In this document: positions 54,993 to 63,218 of the stretch, one piece after another
Layout of the letters: every line of letters starts with the position of its first letter
How positions within the stretch are numbered: position 1 is the stretch's first letter
Assembly: GCF_013393945.1 (NCBI RefSeq)
Contig: NZ_CP040297.1
Location: 6,600,809 to 6,664,808 of the forward strand
Direction of reading: 5' to 3'
DNA: 64,000 nt
Source of the DNA: Nostoc sp. TCL26-01
Lineage (GTDB): Bacteria; Cyanobacteriota; Cyanobacteriia; Cyanobacteriales; Nostocaceae
Translations under genes and position numbers: made by a program
Notes under the pieces: model-generated
What the model was told of the DNA's origin: nothing
The model's input: the letters and a program-made list of their open reading frames with translations, nothing else
Databases searched by the model: none

Positions 54993-56078
54993 ATGGTAAC
55001 AAGTAAAGTTTTAGAAAAAAAAATAGAACCTATCGAACCAGATGCCATGACTTTAGCTGTAATGTTATCTACTTCTGAACTAGCTAATTACAGTGATGAG
55101 ATAGCCTTAAACGAAGCAATTGAAATTTTCATGAATGGCTATAGTAGTTTGACAGAAACTAGGATTACTCCTAGTGATGCTCACATGGCTTTTAGATGGC
55201 TATACTGTGTAACAGATGGTTACTTTAATGATATTGTATCGGAGATTATTAATCAATTTAATCCTCCATATGAATTAGATGATATCCAAGGTGTATTAGG
55301 AGAATTAAATAAAAATGAGATTAACTATATAACTGAGCAAATAGACAATGATGGGTTTTATGTATTCAAAGAAAAATTACCAATAGAAATATGTGATCGA
55401 TTAAGAGAATTTGCGCTAACAACTGCAAGTCTACCCTATAATCCACCATTTCCCCATAACAAGACTTTTTACGATCGCCACAATCTATTAGCACCAACTT
55501 ATCATTTTGATGAGTTGGAATTAATCAATAATCTTGAAATTCAAAATCTGTTGACAGACACTTCTATTTTGGCAGTGGCTCAAGCATATCTCGGATGCAA
55601 ACCAATTCAAGATTTGGTAGCAATGTGGTGGAGTACAAATTTTGAGAAAAAAGCTAACTCTGCGGCGGCTCAACTCTATCACTTTGATATGGATAGAATT
55701 AAGTTTATTAAATTTTTTATCTACCTCAGTGAAGTCACGCCAGAAAATGGCCCTCATTGTTATGTTAAAGGTTCACGCAAGAGTAAACCTCCAGAGTTAC
55801 TCAGGGATGGACGAATATCAGATGTGGAAATTAACCAATATTATCGTCAAGAGGATATTGTAGAAATCACAGGTTTATGCGGGACAATAATTGCGGCTGA
55901 TACACGAGGATTTCATAAAGGTAAACCATTAATTTCAGGTGAGAGATTAGTTCTACAACTGGAGTTTTCCAATAGTTTATTTGGTGGTTCTTATAGTCCA
56001 GTTATTTTAGATAATATGAGTATGAATTTTATTAACTATATCGATCGATTCAGGTATACATATTCCAGATTTGTTTAA
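54993..56078 (+). CDS. PhyH-type Fe(II)/2-oxoglutarate dioxygenase
   Basis: This 361-residue protein has a phytanoyl-CoA dioxygenase-like domain in its second half. The metal triad is His230-x-Asp232 (LYHFDMDRIKF) and His308 (RGFHKGKPL), with the 2-oxoglutarate-binding arginine a little after (GERLVLQLEF). The N-terminal 100 residues are an unassigned helical domain. A GAAGGAG ribosome-binding site precedes the ATG. Position inside the sugar cluster suggests hydroxylation of the sugar or its carrier, which is inference. Confidence 0.8.
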   Translation: MVTSKVLEKKIEPIEPDAMTLAVMLSTSELANYSDEIALNEAIEIFMNGYSSLTETRITPSDAHMAFRWLYCVTDGYFNDIVSEIINQFNPPYELDDIQGVLGELNKNEINYITEQIDNDGFYVFKEKLPIEICDRLREFALTTASLPYNPPFPHNKTFYDRHNLLAPTYHFDELELINNLEIQNLLTDTSILAVAQAYLGCKPIQDLVAMWWSTNFEKKANSAAAQLYHFDMDRIKFIKFFIYLSEVTPENGPHCYVKGSRKSKPPELLRDGRISDVEINQYYRQEDIVEITGLCGTIIAADTRGFHKGKPLISGERLVLQLEFSNSLFGGSYSPVILDNMSMNFINYIDRFRYTYSRFV

Positions 56079-56157
56079 AAGTATGTCAAGTCCTGAAATA
56101 TATTTAAACGTTTGGTTTTAATTAATACATTAATCATTCAATTATTGAGAGGTATCT

Positions 56158-56988
56158 ATGCACTTATTAAAACTGATTTTTAAACAGATAATTGTTCTTT
56201 TAAAAGAGCCAAATTATTTTGAACACTACAGAGTTTTTTTCTTATCTATAATTGAAAATTTTAATCAAATTTTTGATGAGGGTTTCACCCAACAATTATT
56301 AAGGATATACCCAATCAGATTACTAGTAAATGTAGGACGCAGCATTTACTTTGTAGACATTATGGAAAATCTTGCAGTCCTTGAAAGCCCTACAGCAGAC
56401 GTAGGCAAGAATGCAATTACTCATAACCTGAGTGCATTTGAAAATTTTCAGACTTTTAGTATTCCTAGAGTTGATAGATTGATTAAACCTTTTTCGAGCA
56501 TAGAATTATTAAACTCAAACTCTAGCATACTGGTCATAGGCCCTCGTAGCGAAGATGATTTACTCTGCTTACTTGGCTATGGTTTTAAACATGAAAAAAT
56601 CAGAGGATTTGATCTCATATCATACTCTCCTTGGGTTGATTTAGGAGATATGCACGCCATGCCATATGAAGATAACTCATGGGATGCTGTGATTGTAGGC
56701 TGGGTGTTTAACTATAGTAAAGCACCTGCAAATGCGGCTCAAGAAATCATTAGAGTAGCTAGAAATGGAGCTATTATTGCGATAGGAATAGAGTATAACC
56801 CACTAACAGATGAAGAAATTCAAAAAATGTATGGTTATTCCATTGATGGTTCACGTACTCAATCAGTGACAGACATACTTAATTTCTTCGGAGAATCTGT
56901 AGATAGTGTTTTCTTTAATCACGATATAGTTGCAATGCAAAAAGATAAACAAAGTGAGTTAATGGTAATTTTTTCCTTAAAAAAATAG
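56158..56988 (+). CDS. SAM-dependent methyltransferase-like protein
   Basis: This 276-residue protein resembles Methyltransf_11-type enzymes in its second half: a motif I-like strand (SSILVIGPRSEDDLLCL), the acidic loop (GFDLISYSPWVDLGDMHAMPYEDNSWDAVIVGWVFNY) and the post-motif helix AQEIIRVARNGA. The glycine-rich loop is atypical (IGPRSEDD). The N-terminal 100 residues are unassigned. GAGAGG precedes the start. It probably modifies the nonulosonate or another cell-surface sugar; substrate unknown. Confidence 0.65.
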   Translation: MHLLKLIFKQIIVLLKEPNYFEHYRVFFLSIIENFNQIFDEGFTQQLLRIYPIRLLVNVGRSIYFVDIMENLAVLESPTADVGKNAITHNLSAFENFQTFSIPRVDRLIKPFSSIELLNSNSSILVIGPRSEDDLLCLLGYGFKHEKIRGFDLISYSPWVDLGDMHAMPYEDNSWDAVIVGWVFNYSKAPANAAQEIIRVARNGAIIAIGIEYNPLTDEEIQKMYGYSIDGSRTQSVTDILNFFGESVDSVFFNHDIVAMQKDKQSELMVIFSLKK

Positions 56989-57011
56989 TTTAGATTTAAA
57001 GATTAATTACC

Positions 57012-57896
57012 ATGAAACTAGGTATAGGTACAGCACAATTCGGATTAGATTATGGGATTTCCAATCAAGATGGAAAAATACGCGAAGAAGAGGTAGAAAA
57101 AATTTTAAATTTAGCTGTTGAAAATGGCATTCAGGTCTTAGATACAGCACTAGCTTATGGAACTAGTGAAGAAGTCCTGGGAAAAATGCTTCCATTGAAT
57201 CATAAATTTAAAATTATCACTAAGACACCTCACTTTTCTAAGTCTTGTATTACCTATGATGATGCTCAATTTTTGGAGGATAGTTTCTACAAATCACTCC
57301 GTACATTAAACCAAGAATCAATCTATGGGTTGTTAATACATAATGTTAATGATGTATTTGTAGAAAATGGGCATTTTTTGATAGATAAGATGCTTGATTT
57401 TCAAAAATATGGGCTTATTGAAAAAATCGGAGTTTCTTTATATACAGGAGAAGATATAGATAAAATTTTAGAAAGATATACAATTGATTTAATTCAATTA
57501 CCTATAAATATATTAGACCAACGTTTGATAAGGAGTGGTCATTTATATAAACTGAAGGAACTAGGTGTAGAAATTCATGCTCGTTCAATATTTCTTCAGG
57601 GTTTACTACTGATGAATTCAGAGCAAATACCACCTTATTTTAATAGTATTAAAGAACAGATAAAAGACTTGCATAATTTTATAATCTCACAAGGTCTTTC
57701 TCCTCTTCAAGCAGCGATCGCCTTCATTAATTATCTCCAAGAAATAGATATAGTCATCGTCGGCTTAAATAATTATCAACACTTACAGGAAATTATTGAT
57801 GCGGCACAAAAGAGTATTTTATTAAGTCTAGAAGATTTTTATCCGTTTGGAATTACAGACCCATACATACTAAATCCTACAAATTGGAGGATTTAA
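57012..57896 (+). CDS. Aldo/keto reductase
   Basis: This 294-residue protein has the aldo/keto reductase tetrad: Asp44 and Tyr49 in VLDTALAYGTSE, Lys71 in IITKTPHF and His110 in LLIHNVND. The NADPH-binding end is recognisable (VIVGLNNYQHLQEI). Related enzymes occur in cell-surface sugar clusters with SpsF and aminotransferase genes. The substrate is probably a keto-sugar or aldehyde; this is inferred from place. Confidence 0.85.
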   Translation: MKLGIGTAQFGLDYGISNQDGKIREEEVEKILNLAVENGIQVLDTALAYGTSEEVLGKMLPLNHKFKIITKTPHFSKSCITYDDAQFLEDSFYKSLRTLNQESIYGLLIHNVNDVFVENGHFLIDKMLDFQKYGLIEKIGVSLYTGEDIDKILERYTIDLIQLPINILDQRLIRSGHLYKLKELGVEIHARSIFLQGLLLMNSEQIPPYFNSIKEQIKDLHNFIISQGLSPLQAAIAFINYLQEIDIVIVGLNNYQHLQEIIDAAQKSILLSLEDFYPFGITDPYILNPTNWRI

Positions 57897-57948
57897 TTAC
57901 AAGATTGCTCAAAACCTCATACTCTGTGAAACCGAGAACAAATTGATT

Positions 57949-59148
57949 ATGTCACAGCTAAAACGTTGCGCTAGATGTTTACTTCCCGAAACTCACGAAA
58001 CTATCATTTTTGATCAACAAGGAATTTGTAATATTTGCCGTCAACATGAAGTTAAACAAGGCAAAATAGATTGGGATAGTAAGCAAAAAGAATTAGATGA
58101 ACTGATAGAAACTTACCGTGGCAAGTATGACTATGATTGTATAGTTCCTTTTAGTGGTGGTAAAGATAGTACATGGACACTTTATTATCTTGTCAAAAGA
58201 TATGGAATTAAGCCGCTAGTCGTCAGATTTGATCATGGTTTTTTGCGTCCCAACTTACTCGAAAATACAACCCGCAGTCTTCGCAAGCTAGGAGTTGATT
58301 TCCACACTTTTACCCCTAACTGGAAGGTTGTACAAAAACTTATGCTACAGAGTTTTCTAGAAAAAGGAGACTTTTGCTGGCATTGTCATACAGGTATATT
58401 TTCTTATCCAATGTGGGTGGCAATTCGTTACCAAACACCTCTAATTATGTGGGGTGAACCTTCTGCTGAATATACTGCTTACTATAGTTATGATCAGCCA
58501 GAAGAAGTAGATGAAAAACGCTTTAATCGCTATGTAAATTTAGGAATTAGTGCAGAGGATATGCTGGTGCGTCTGCAAGGTGCTTTTGATGAAAGAGATA
58601 TCAAACCTTTCACATATCCACCATTAAAAGAACTGAGAAAAATTAATTATCGTTCAGTGTGTTTAGGTTCTTATATACCTTGGGATGTGAAGCGCCAGTA
58701 TAAGATTATTCAAGATGAACTAGGATGGAGAGGCGATCGCGTGGAGAATGTACCACCTGGATACGAGTATGAAAAAATCGAATGCTATATGCAAGGTGTA
58801 CGTGATTACATCAAATATATTAAGCGTGGTTATACTCGTCCTTCTCACTTGGCGGCGCTGGATATCAGAAATAATCGTTTGCAAACTGAAGAAGCTTTGG
58901 AACTAATTACTGAGTATGAAGGAAAGCGACCTCCCAGTCTAGATTTGTTTTTGGAATATACGGGTTTAACGGAGGCAGAATTTTTAGAAATTGCTATGAG
59001 TCATGGAGTTTCACCTTATAAACATGAACCAAGTAAAGTAACTCCGGGAGACAAAGTTCCTGATTTTGAGCAATGGTCAAGAGACGGTGCAATGTCACGT
59101 GAACAAACAGAAATTCAATTAGAACGCTGGCAACGGCACAATCAATAA
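57949..59148 (+). CDS. N-acetyl sugar amidotransferase (PseA/WbpG-like)
   Basis: The protein is 399 residues from the ATG at 57949. It has two CxxC pairs (Cys7/10, Cys27/30) for zinc and an ATP-PPi loop SGGKDS (69-74). The family activates an N-acetyl group with ATP and turns it into an acetamidino group, using ammonia from partner HisH/HisF proteins; PseA makes the amidino form of pseudaminic acid and WbpG works on O-antigen sugars. hisH and hisF copies follow directly, which supports this reading strongly. Confidence 0.9.
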   Translation: MSQLKRCARCLLPETHETIIFDQQGICNICRQHEVKQGKIDWDSKQKELDELIETYRGKYDYDCIVPFSGGKDSTWTLYYLVKRYGIKPLVVRFDHGFLRPNLLENTTRSLRKLGVDFHTFTPNWKVVQKLMLQSFLEKGDFCWHCHTGIFSYPMWVAIRYQTPLIMWGEPSAEYTAYYSYDQPEEVDEKRFNRYVNLGISAEDMLVRLQGAFDERDIKPFTYPPLKELRKINYRSVCLGSYIPWDVKRQYKIIQDELGWRGDRVENVPPGYEYEKIECYMQGVRDYIKYIKRGYTRPSHLAALDIRNNRLQTEEALELITEYEGKRPPSLDLFLEYTGLTEAEFLEIAMSHGVSPYKHEPSKVTPGDKVPDFEQWSRDGAMSREQTEIQLERWQRHNQ

Positions 59149-59171
59149 AACTATCAAGTGATGAGGTGATT

Positions 59172-59789
59172 ATGATCGGCATCGTAGATTATGGCATGGG
59201 TAATCTTTTGTCTGTTTACAATGCCTTAGAAATGGTTGGTGCAGATGTGAAAATTTGCCAGCAAGCCTCAGAAATTAGAGATGTCAAACGCATTGTTTTA
59301 CCAGGTGTAGGAGCATTTCGAGATTGTATTTTTAACCTAAAAGAAAAGGGTTTTATTGAAGTATTAGAAGAAATGGTTTTAATTAAAGGTCAGCCATTTT
59401 TAGGTATTTGTCTGGGAATGCAGGCTATAAGTCGTCGCAGTTTTGAAGGTGGAGAAAATCAGGGATTAGGTTGGCTAGATGCGGATGTTGTTAAACTCCA
59501 GCCAGAAGATTCATCTTTACGTGTGCCTCAAGTTGGCTGGAATGATGTGCAATATCGTCACGATAGTCCCCTGTTTTTAGGTTTACCGTCCGCACCAGAT
59601 TTTTATTTCGTTCACTCTTATCATATGAGGTGCGATCGCCAAACTGATGTCGATGCAACTTGTGAATATGGAGAAATGATTACAGTAGCAATTCGTAAAA
59701 ACAATATTTTCGCTACGCAATTTCATCCAGAAAAAAGTCAAAACTATGGTTTACAAGTTTTACAAAACTTCTTGAAATGGAATCCCTAA
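59172..59789 (+). CDS. hisH: HisH-type glutaminase partner of the amidotransferase
   Basis: The protein is 205 residues from the ATG at 59172, with GAGGTGA upstream. It is a class I glutamine amidotransferase with the nucleophile Cys80 in LGICLGMQ and the His/Glu pair in QFHPEKS, so it should release ammonia from glutamine. HisH normally feeds HisF in histidine synthesis; here it sits between the sugar amidotransferase and an atypical HisF, so it probably supplies ammonia for acetamidino formation. It is a second copy outside the histidine pathway by inference. Confidence 0.9.
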   Translation: MIGIVDYGMGNLLSVYNALEMVGADVKICQQASEIRDVKRIVLPGVGAFRDCIFNLKEKGFIEVLEEMVLIKGQPFLGICLGMQAISRRSFEGGENQGLGWLDADVVKLQPEDSSLRVPQVGWNDVQYRHDSPLFLGLPSAPDFYFVHSYHMRCDRQTDVDATCEYGEMITVAIRKNNIFATQFHPEKSQNYGLQVLQNFLKWNP

Positions 59790-59792
59790 GCA

Positions 59793-60578
59793 ATGCTGAA
59801 GCGTCGTCTCATTCCTAAACTACAAATGAAACCTAGCCGTTTTGGTTCTACTGCCAAAATGGTTTTAGTTACTACTAAGGAATTTGGAGAAGTTATTGAA
59901 ATTGGCGATCCTGTATCTCAAGCAAAAATTTATGAAGCTCAAGCGGCGGATGAACTCATTTTTCTCGATTTGGATGCTTCTACTCACAATCGCAGCATTG
60001 TTTTAGATGTGGTGAAAAAAGCTGCCGAACAAATATTTATGCCATTTTGTGTTGGAGGTGGTATTCGTTCTCTAGAAGATTTTCGCAAACTCCTATCTAA
60101 TGGTGCAGATAAGGTAAGCATAAACACATCTGCCATTGAAACACCTGATCTGATTAATCAGGCTGCTGAAACTTTTGGTTCTCAGTGCGTTGTAGTGAGT
60201 ATTGACTATCGAAAAAAAGATGGTAAATATATTGTTTTTAAAAAAAGTGCTAAAGTTCAAACACATTTACATCCTCTGGAATGGGCAGTAGAAGCAGCAA
60301 ACAGAGGAGCAGGAGAAATTCTTTTAACATCAATTGAGCGTGATGGTAGCCGTTGCGGATTAGACATAGAACTTACCCGTCAAGTTGTTGATAGTGTAAC
60401 TATTCCTGTAATTACTTCTGGGGGTTGTGGATTAGCTACACACTTTGTAGAAGGGTTTTTAACTGGTAAAGCCGCAGCAGTTGCAGCTGGAACTTATTTC
60501 TGTTTTAAAGATGAAAATCCTATGCAAACTAGAGCGCAAATTAAAAATGCTGGTATTTCCATTCGTTTAAATAATTAG
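59793..60578 (+). CDS. hisF: HisF-like protein lacking the first catalytic aspartate
   Basis: This 261-residue TIM barrel is close to HisF (GVGGGIRSLED-type loop, VVVSIDYRKKDGKY with the second aspartate, LLTSIERDGSRCGLDIELTR, VITSGGCG). The first catalytic aspartate is missing: the normal start KRIIPCLDVKDGRVVKG is RRLIPKLQMKPSRFGST, so Asp11 is Gln11 and the phosphate loop is changed. It should therefore not make imidazole-glycerol phosphate, but can still carry ammonia from HisH to the amidotransferase, as in O-antigen and flagellin sugar clusters. Three bases follow the hisH stop. Confidence 0.9.
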   Translation: MLKRRLIPKLQMKPSRFGSTAKMVLVTTKEFGEVIEIGDPVSQAKIYEAQAADELIFLDLDASTHNRSIVLDVVKKAAEQIFMPFCVGGGIRSLEDFRKLLSNGADKVSINTSAIETPDLINQAAETFGSQCVVVSIDYRKKDGKYIVFKKSAKVQTHLHPLEWAVEAANRGAGEILLTSIERDGSRCGLDIELTRQVVDSVTIPVITSGGCGLATHFVEGFLTGKAAAVAAGTYFCFKDENPMQTRAQIKNAGISIRLNN

Positions 60579-60589
60579 AGTATAAAAAA

Positions 60590-61153
60590 TTGAAAAACCA
60601 AAAAACTTTTCATCGATTCATCCAAGGCGCAAGAGTTTTTTTACGGGAAGTTAGACAGAGTGATGTTAACGAAACATATTATCAATGGTTAAATGATCCA
60701 GAAATTAATCGCTACTTAGAAACTAGGTTTGTTCACAGGTCTTTAGATAATATTTCAGAATATGTCAAAATAATGGATGCTAAAGAAGATGAGCCTTTTT
60801 TTGCTATTTGTTTAAATGATAATCAAGAACATATAGGAAACATCAAACTTGGACCAATTAATTGTCATCATCGGAATGCTGATGTGAGTTTATTCATAGG
60901 TAAGAAAGAGCTTTGGGGACAAGGTTATGCTGCTGAGGCAATTGCTTTAGTCACTGAATTTGCTTTTAAAAAACTGAATCTTAATAAACTAAAAGCTGGT
61001 TGTTATGCAATGAATTTGGCAAGCGCTAAAGCTTTCATCAAATGTGGATATCAGCAAGAAGGTTTACTGAGAGGACAAGTAATAGTTGATGCTCAAGATA
61101 TGGATGTGATTTTGTTAGGAATGAGAGCAGTAGATTTTTGGAATAGTAAATGA
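60590..61153 (+). CDS. pseH: GNAT acetyltransferase, PseH-like
   Basis: This 187-residue protein starts at TTG; no better start fits before the conserved sequence. It has a GNAT domain: VFLREVRQSDVNETYYQWLNDPEIN, GNIKLGPINCHHRNADVSLFIGKKELWGQGYAAEAI and the acetyl-CoA loop GQGYAAEA. The substrate should be the 4-amino sugar made by PseC, matching PseH. The stop overlaps the next gene by four bases. Confidence 0.85.
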   Translation: MKNQKTFHRFIQGARVFLREVRQSDVNETYYQWLNDPEINRYLETRFVHRSLDNISEYVKIMDAKEDEPFFAICLNDNQEHIGNIKLGPINCHHRNADVSLFIGKKELWGQGYAAEAIALVTEFAFKKLNLNKLKAGCYAMNLASAKAFIKCGYQQEGLLRGQVIVDAQDMDVILLGMRAVDFWNSK

Positions 61154-61926
61154 TTATTGCAATTCTTCAAGCTAGGGTTACTTCTTCACGTTTACCAGGT
61201 AAGGTATTAAAACCTATTCTGGGTATCCCGATGTTAGTTCATCAAATTGAACGCATTAAACAAACAAAAATGATTGATCGTTTACTGGTTGCTACAAGTT
61301 TAGATATTACGGACGATCCGATAGAACAATGCTGTCAGCAAATAGGTATTGAATGTTTTAGAGGAAAATTAGATGATGTTCTTGATCGTTTCTATCAAAC
61401 TGCTAGCTCAATTTTCCCAGAGCATATTGTTCGCCTGACAGGTGACTGTCCTTTGTGCGATCCAGAGTTGATAGATAAAATCATTATACATCATTTGACA
61501 GGGAATTTTGATTATACTAGCAACACAGTTAAAGCAACTTTTCCTGATGGTTTAGATGTAGAGATATTTCGTTTTAGCTGTTTGGAGCAAGCTTGGAAAG
61601 AAGCAAATCTACCTTCACAAAGAGAACACGTCACACCCTTTATTCATTCACAGCCTCATCGTTTTCATGTTGGTCAGTATCAAAATAATGTTGATTTATC
61701 TTATTTACGTTGGACTGTAGATGAACCATTAGATTTTGAGTTGGTTTCTATCATCTATGAAGCTTTATACCCAGTAAATCCAGCATTTTCAACTCAGGAG
61801 ATTTTAGAGTTTCTAGATAAAAGTTCTCATTTAAAAACTATTAATACTAGCTATATAAGAAATGAAGGTTGGCAAAAATCATTATTGGCTGATGAACTCT
61901 TTTTAAACAAAAATATTGGTAATTAA
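61150..61926 (+). CDS. SpsF/PseF-like nucleotidyltransferase
   Basis: This 258-residue protein has the cytidylyltransferase N terminus IAILQARVTSSRLPGKVLKPILGIPML and the RLTGDCPLCDPELID segment of the SpsF family. In the pathway it could be the CMP-pseudaminate synthetase (PseF role). SpsF proteins are also placed in unknown glycan routes, so the exact substrate is open. The start overlaps the pseH stop (ATGA). Confidence 0.8.
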   Translation: MIIAILQARVTSSRLPGKVLKPILGIPMLVHQIERIKQTKMIDRLLVATSLDITDDPIEQCCQQIGIECFRGKLDDVLDRFYQTASSIFPEHIVRLTGDCPLCDPELIDKIIIHHLTGNFDYTSNTVKATFPDGLDVEIFRFSCLEQAWKEANLPSQREHVTPFIHSQPHRFHVGQYQNNVDLSYLRWTVDEPLDFELVSIIYEALYPVNPAFSTQEILEFLDKSSHLKTINTSYIRNEGWQKSLLADELFLNKNIGN

Positions 61927-61928
61927 CT

Positions 61929-63218
61929 ATGTCAGAACATTATCAAGAATCAGAAAACCTGTTAGCAAGAGCGTTGCAAGTTATTCCTTTAGGTACTCAA
62001 ACTTTTAGCAAGAGTAAAACTCAATATCCTTTTGGCGTTTCTCCTTATTTCTTAACTAAAGGATTTGGTAGCCATGTATGGGATGTAGACGGAAATGAGT
62101 ATATTGACTTTATCAATGGATTAGCAGCAATTACACTAGGATATAATGACCCAGATGTGACAGCAGCAGTACACGCACAGATAGAGGAAGGTGTAATTTT
62201 TTCTCTCCCTCATCCACTAGAAATTCAAGTAGCTGAAAAGTTAATTGCAATGGTTCCCTGTGCAGAAATGGTGCGCTTTGGTAAAAATGGTTCTGATGCA
62301 ACTACAGGAGCTATACGTTTAGCTAGAGCTTACACTGGACGGGATCATATTGTGGTTTGTGGTTATCATGGCTGGCATGATTGGTATATTGGTTCTACAA
62401 CTCGTAATTTAGGAGTACCAAAATCGGTACAGGCATTAACTCATACTTTTAAATACAATGATTTAGACTCGTTACATCAAATATTTGAGCAATATCCTGA
62501 TGATGTTGCTGCAATTATTATGGAACCGATGAATGTAGTTCCACCTGAAGCAGGTTTTTTAGAAAGTGTTAAGGAACTTGTGCATCAAAATCGAGCGTTA
62601 TTAATTTTTGATGAAACAATTACAGGATTTCGTTTTGCTAATGGTGGCGCTCAAGAATATTTTGGTATCACACCAGATTTGGCTACTTTTGGTAAAGGAT
62701 TAGCTAACGGTTATCCTTTATCTGCTATAGCAGGTAGAGGGGATATTATGCAGATGATGGAGGAAATCTTTTTCTCTTTTACATTTGGTGGTGAAACTCT
62801 CTCATTAGCAGCTGCTCTAGCAACTATGACTAAGTTACAGAAGTTGCCAGTTGTTGAGGCATTAAGGACACAAGGTCAAAAGATTTTATTAAGAATACAA
62901 CAATTAATTGAGGAACAATCAATTAGTCATCTTATCTCTATTGCTGGTTATCCTTGCTGGTCATTTTTGCTATTTAAAGATGTCCATCCCTATAGTCAAT
63001 GGGAGATTAAGACTTTATTTTTACAGGAGATGTTTGCTAGAGGTATTCTGACTTTGGGAACACATAATATGAGCTACTCTCATAGTGATATTGATATTGA
63101 AGAATTACTATCAGTTTATCGCCAGGTGTTTTTAATGTTGAAGGATGTAATTTTAGGTCATAACCTTGAAGAATATCTCAAATGTCAACCATTAGAGCCA
63201 TTATTTAAAATCAGATGA
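61929..63218 (+). CDS. Class III aminotransferase (glutamate-1-semialdehyde aminomutase-like)
   Basis: This 429-residue PLP enzyme has FGKNGSDATTGAIRLARAYTGRDHIV, the DETITGFR acidic motif and Lys256 in TFGKGLANGYPLSAIAGR. It resembles glutamate-1-semialdehyde aminomutases but lies in a surface-sugar cluster with SpsF and PseG genes, where similar enzymes occur in bacterial glycan loci. It probably moves an amino group on a sugar or a small side-chain precursor; not chlorophyll synthesis. The stop overlaps pseG by four bases. Confidence 0.85.
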   Translation: MSEHYQESENLLARALQVIPLGTQTFSKSKTQYPFGVSPYFLTKGFGSHVWDVDGNEYIDFINGLAAITLGYNDPDVTAAVHAQIEEGVIFSLPHPLEIQVAEKLIAMVPCAEMVRFGKNGSDATTGAIRLARAYTGRDHIVVCGYHGWHDWYIGSTTRNLGVPKSVQALTHTFKYNDLDSLHQIFEQYPDDVAAIIMEPMNVVPPEAGFLESVKELVHQNRALLIFDETITGFRFANGGAQEYFGITPDLATFGKGLANGYPLSAIAGRGDIMQMMEEIFFSFTFGGETLSLAAALATMTKLQKLPVVEALRTQGQKILLRIQQLIEEQSISHLISIAGYPCWSFLLFKDVHPYSQWEIKTLFLQEMFARGILTLGTHNMSYSHSDIDIEELLSVYRQVFLMLKDVILGHNLEEYLKCQPLEPLFKIR

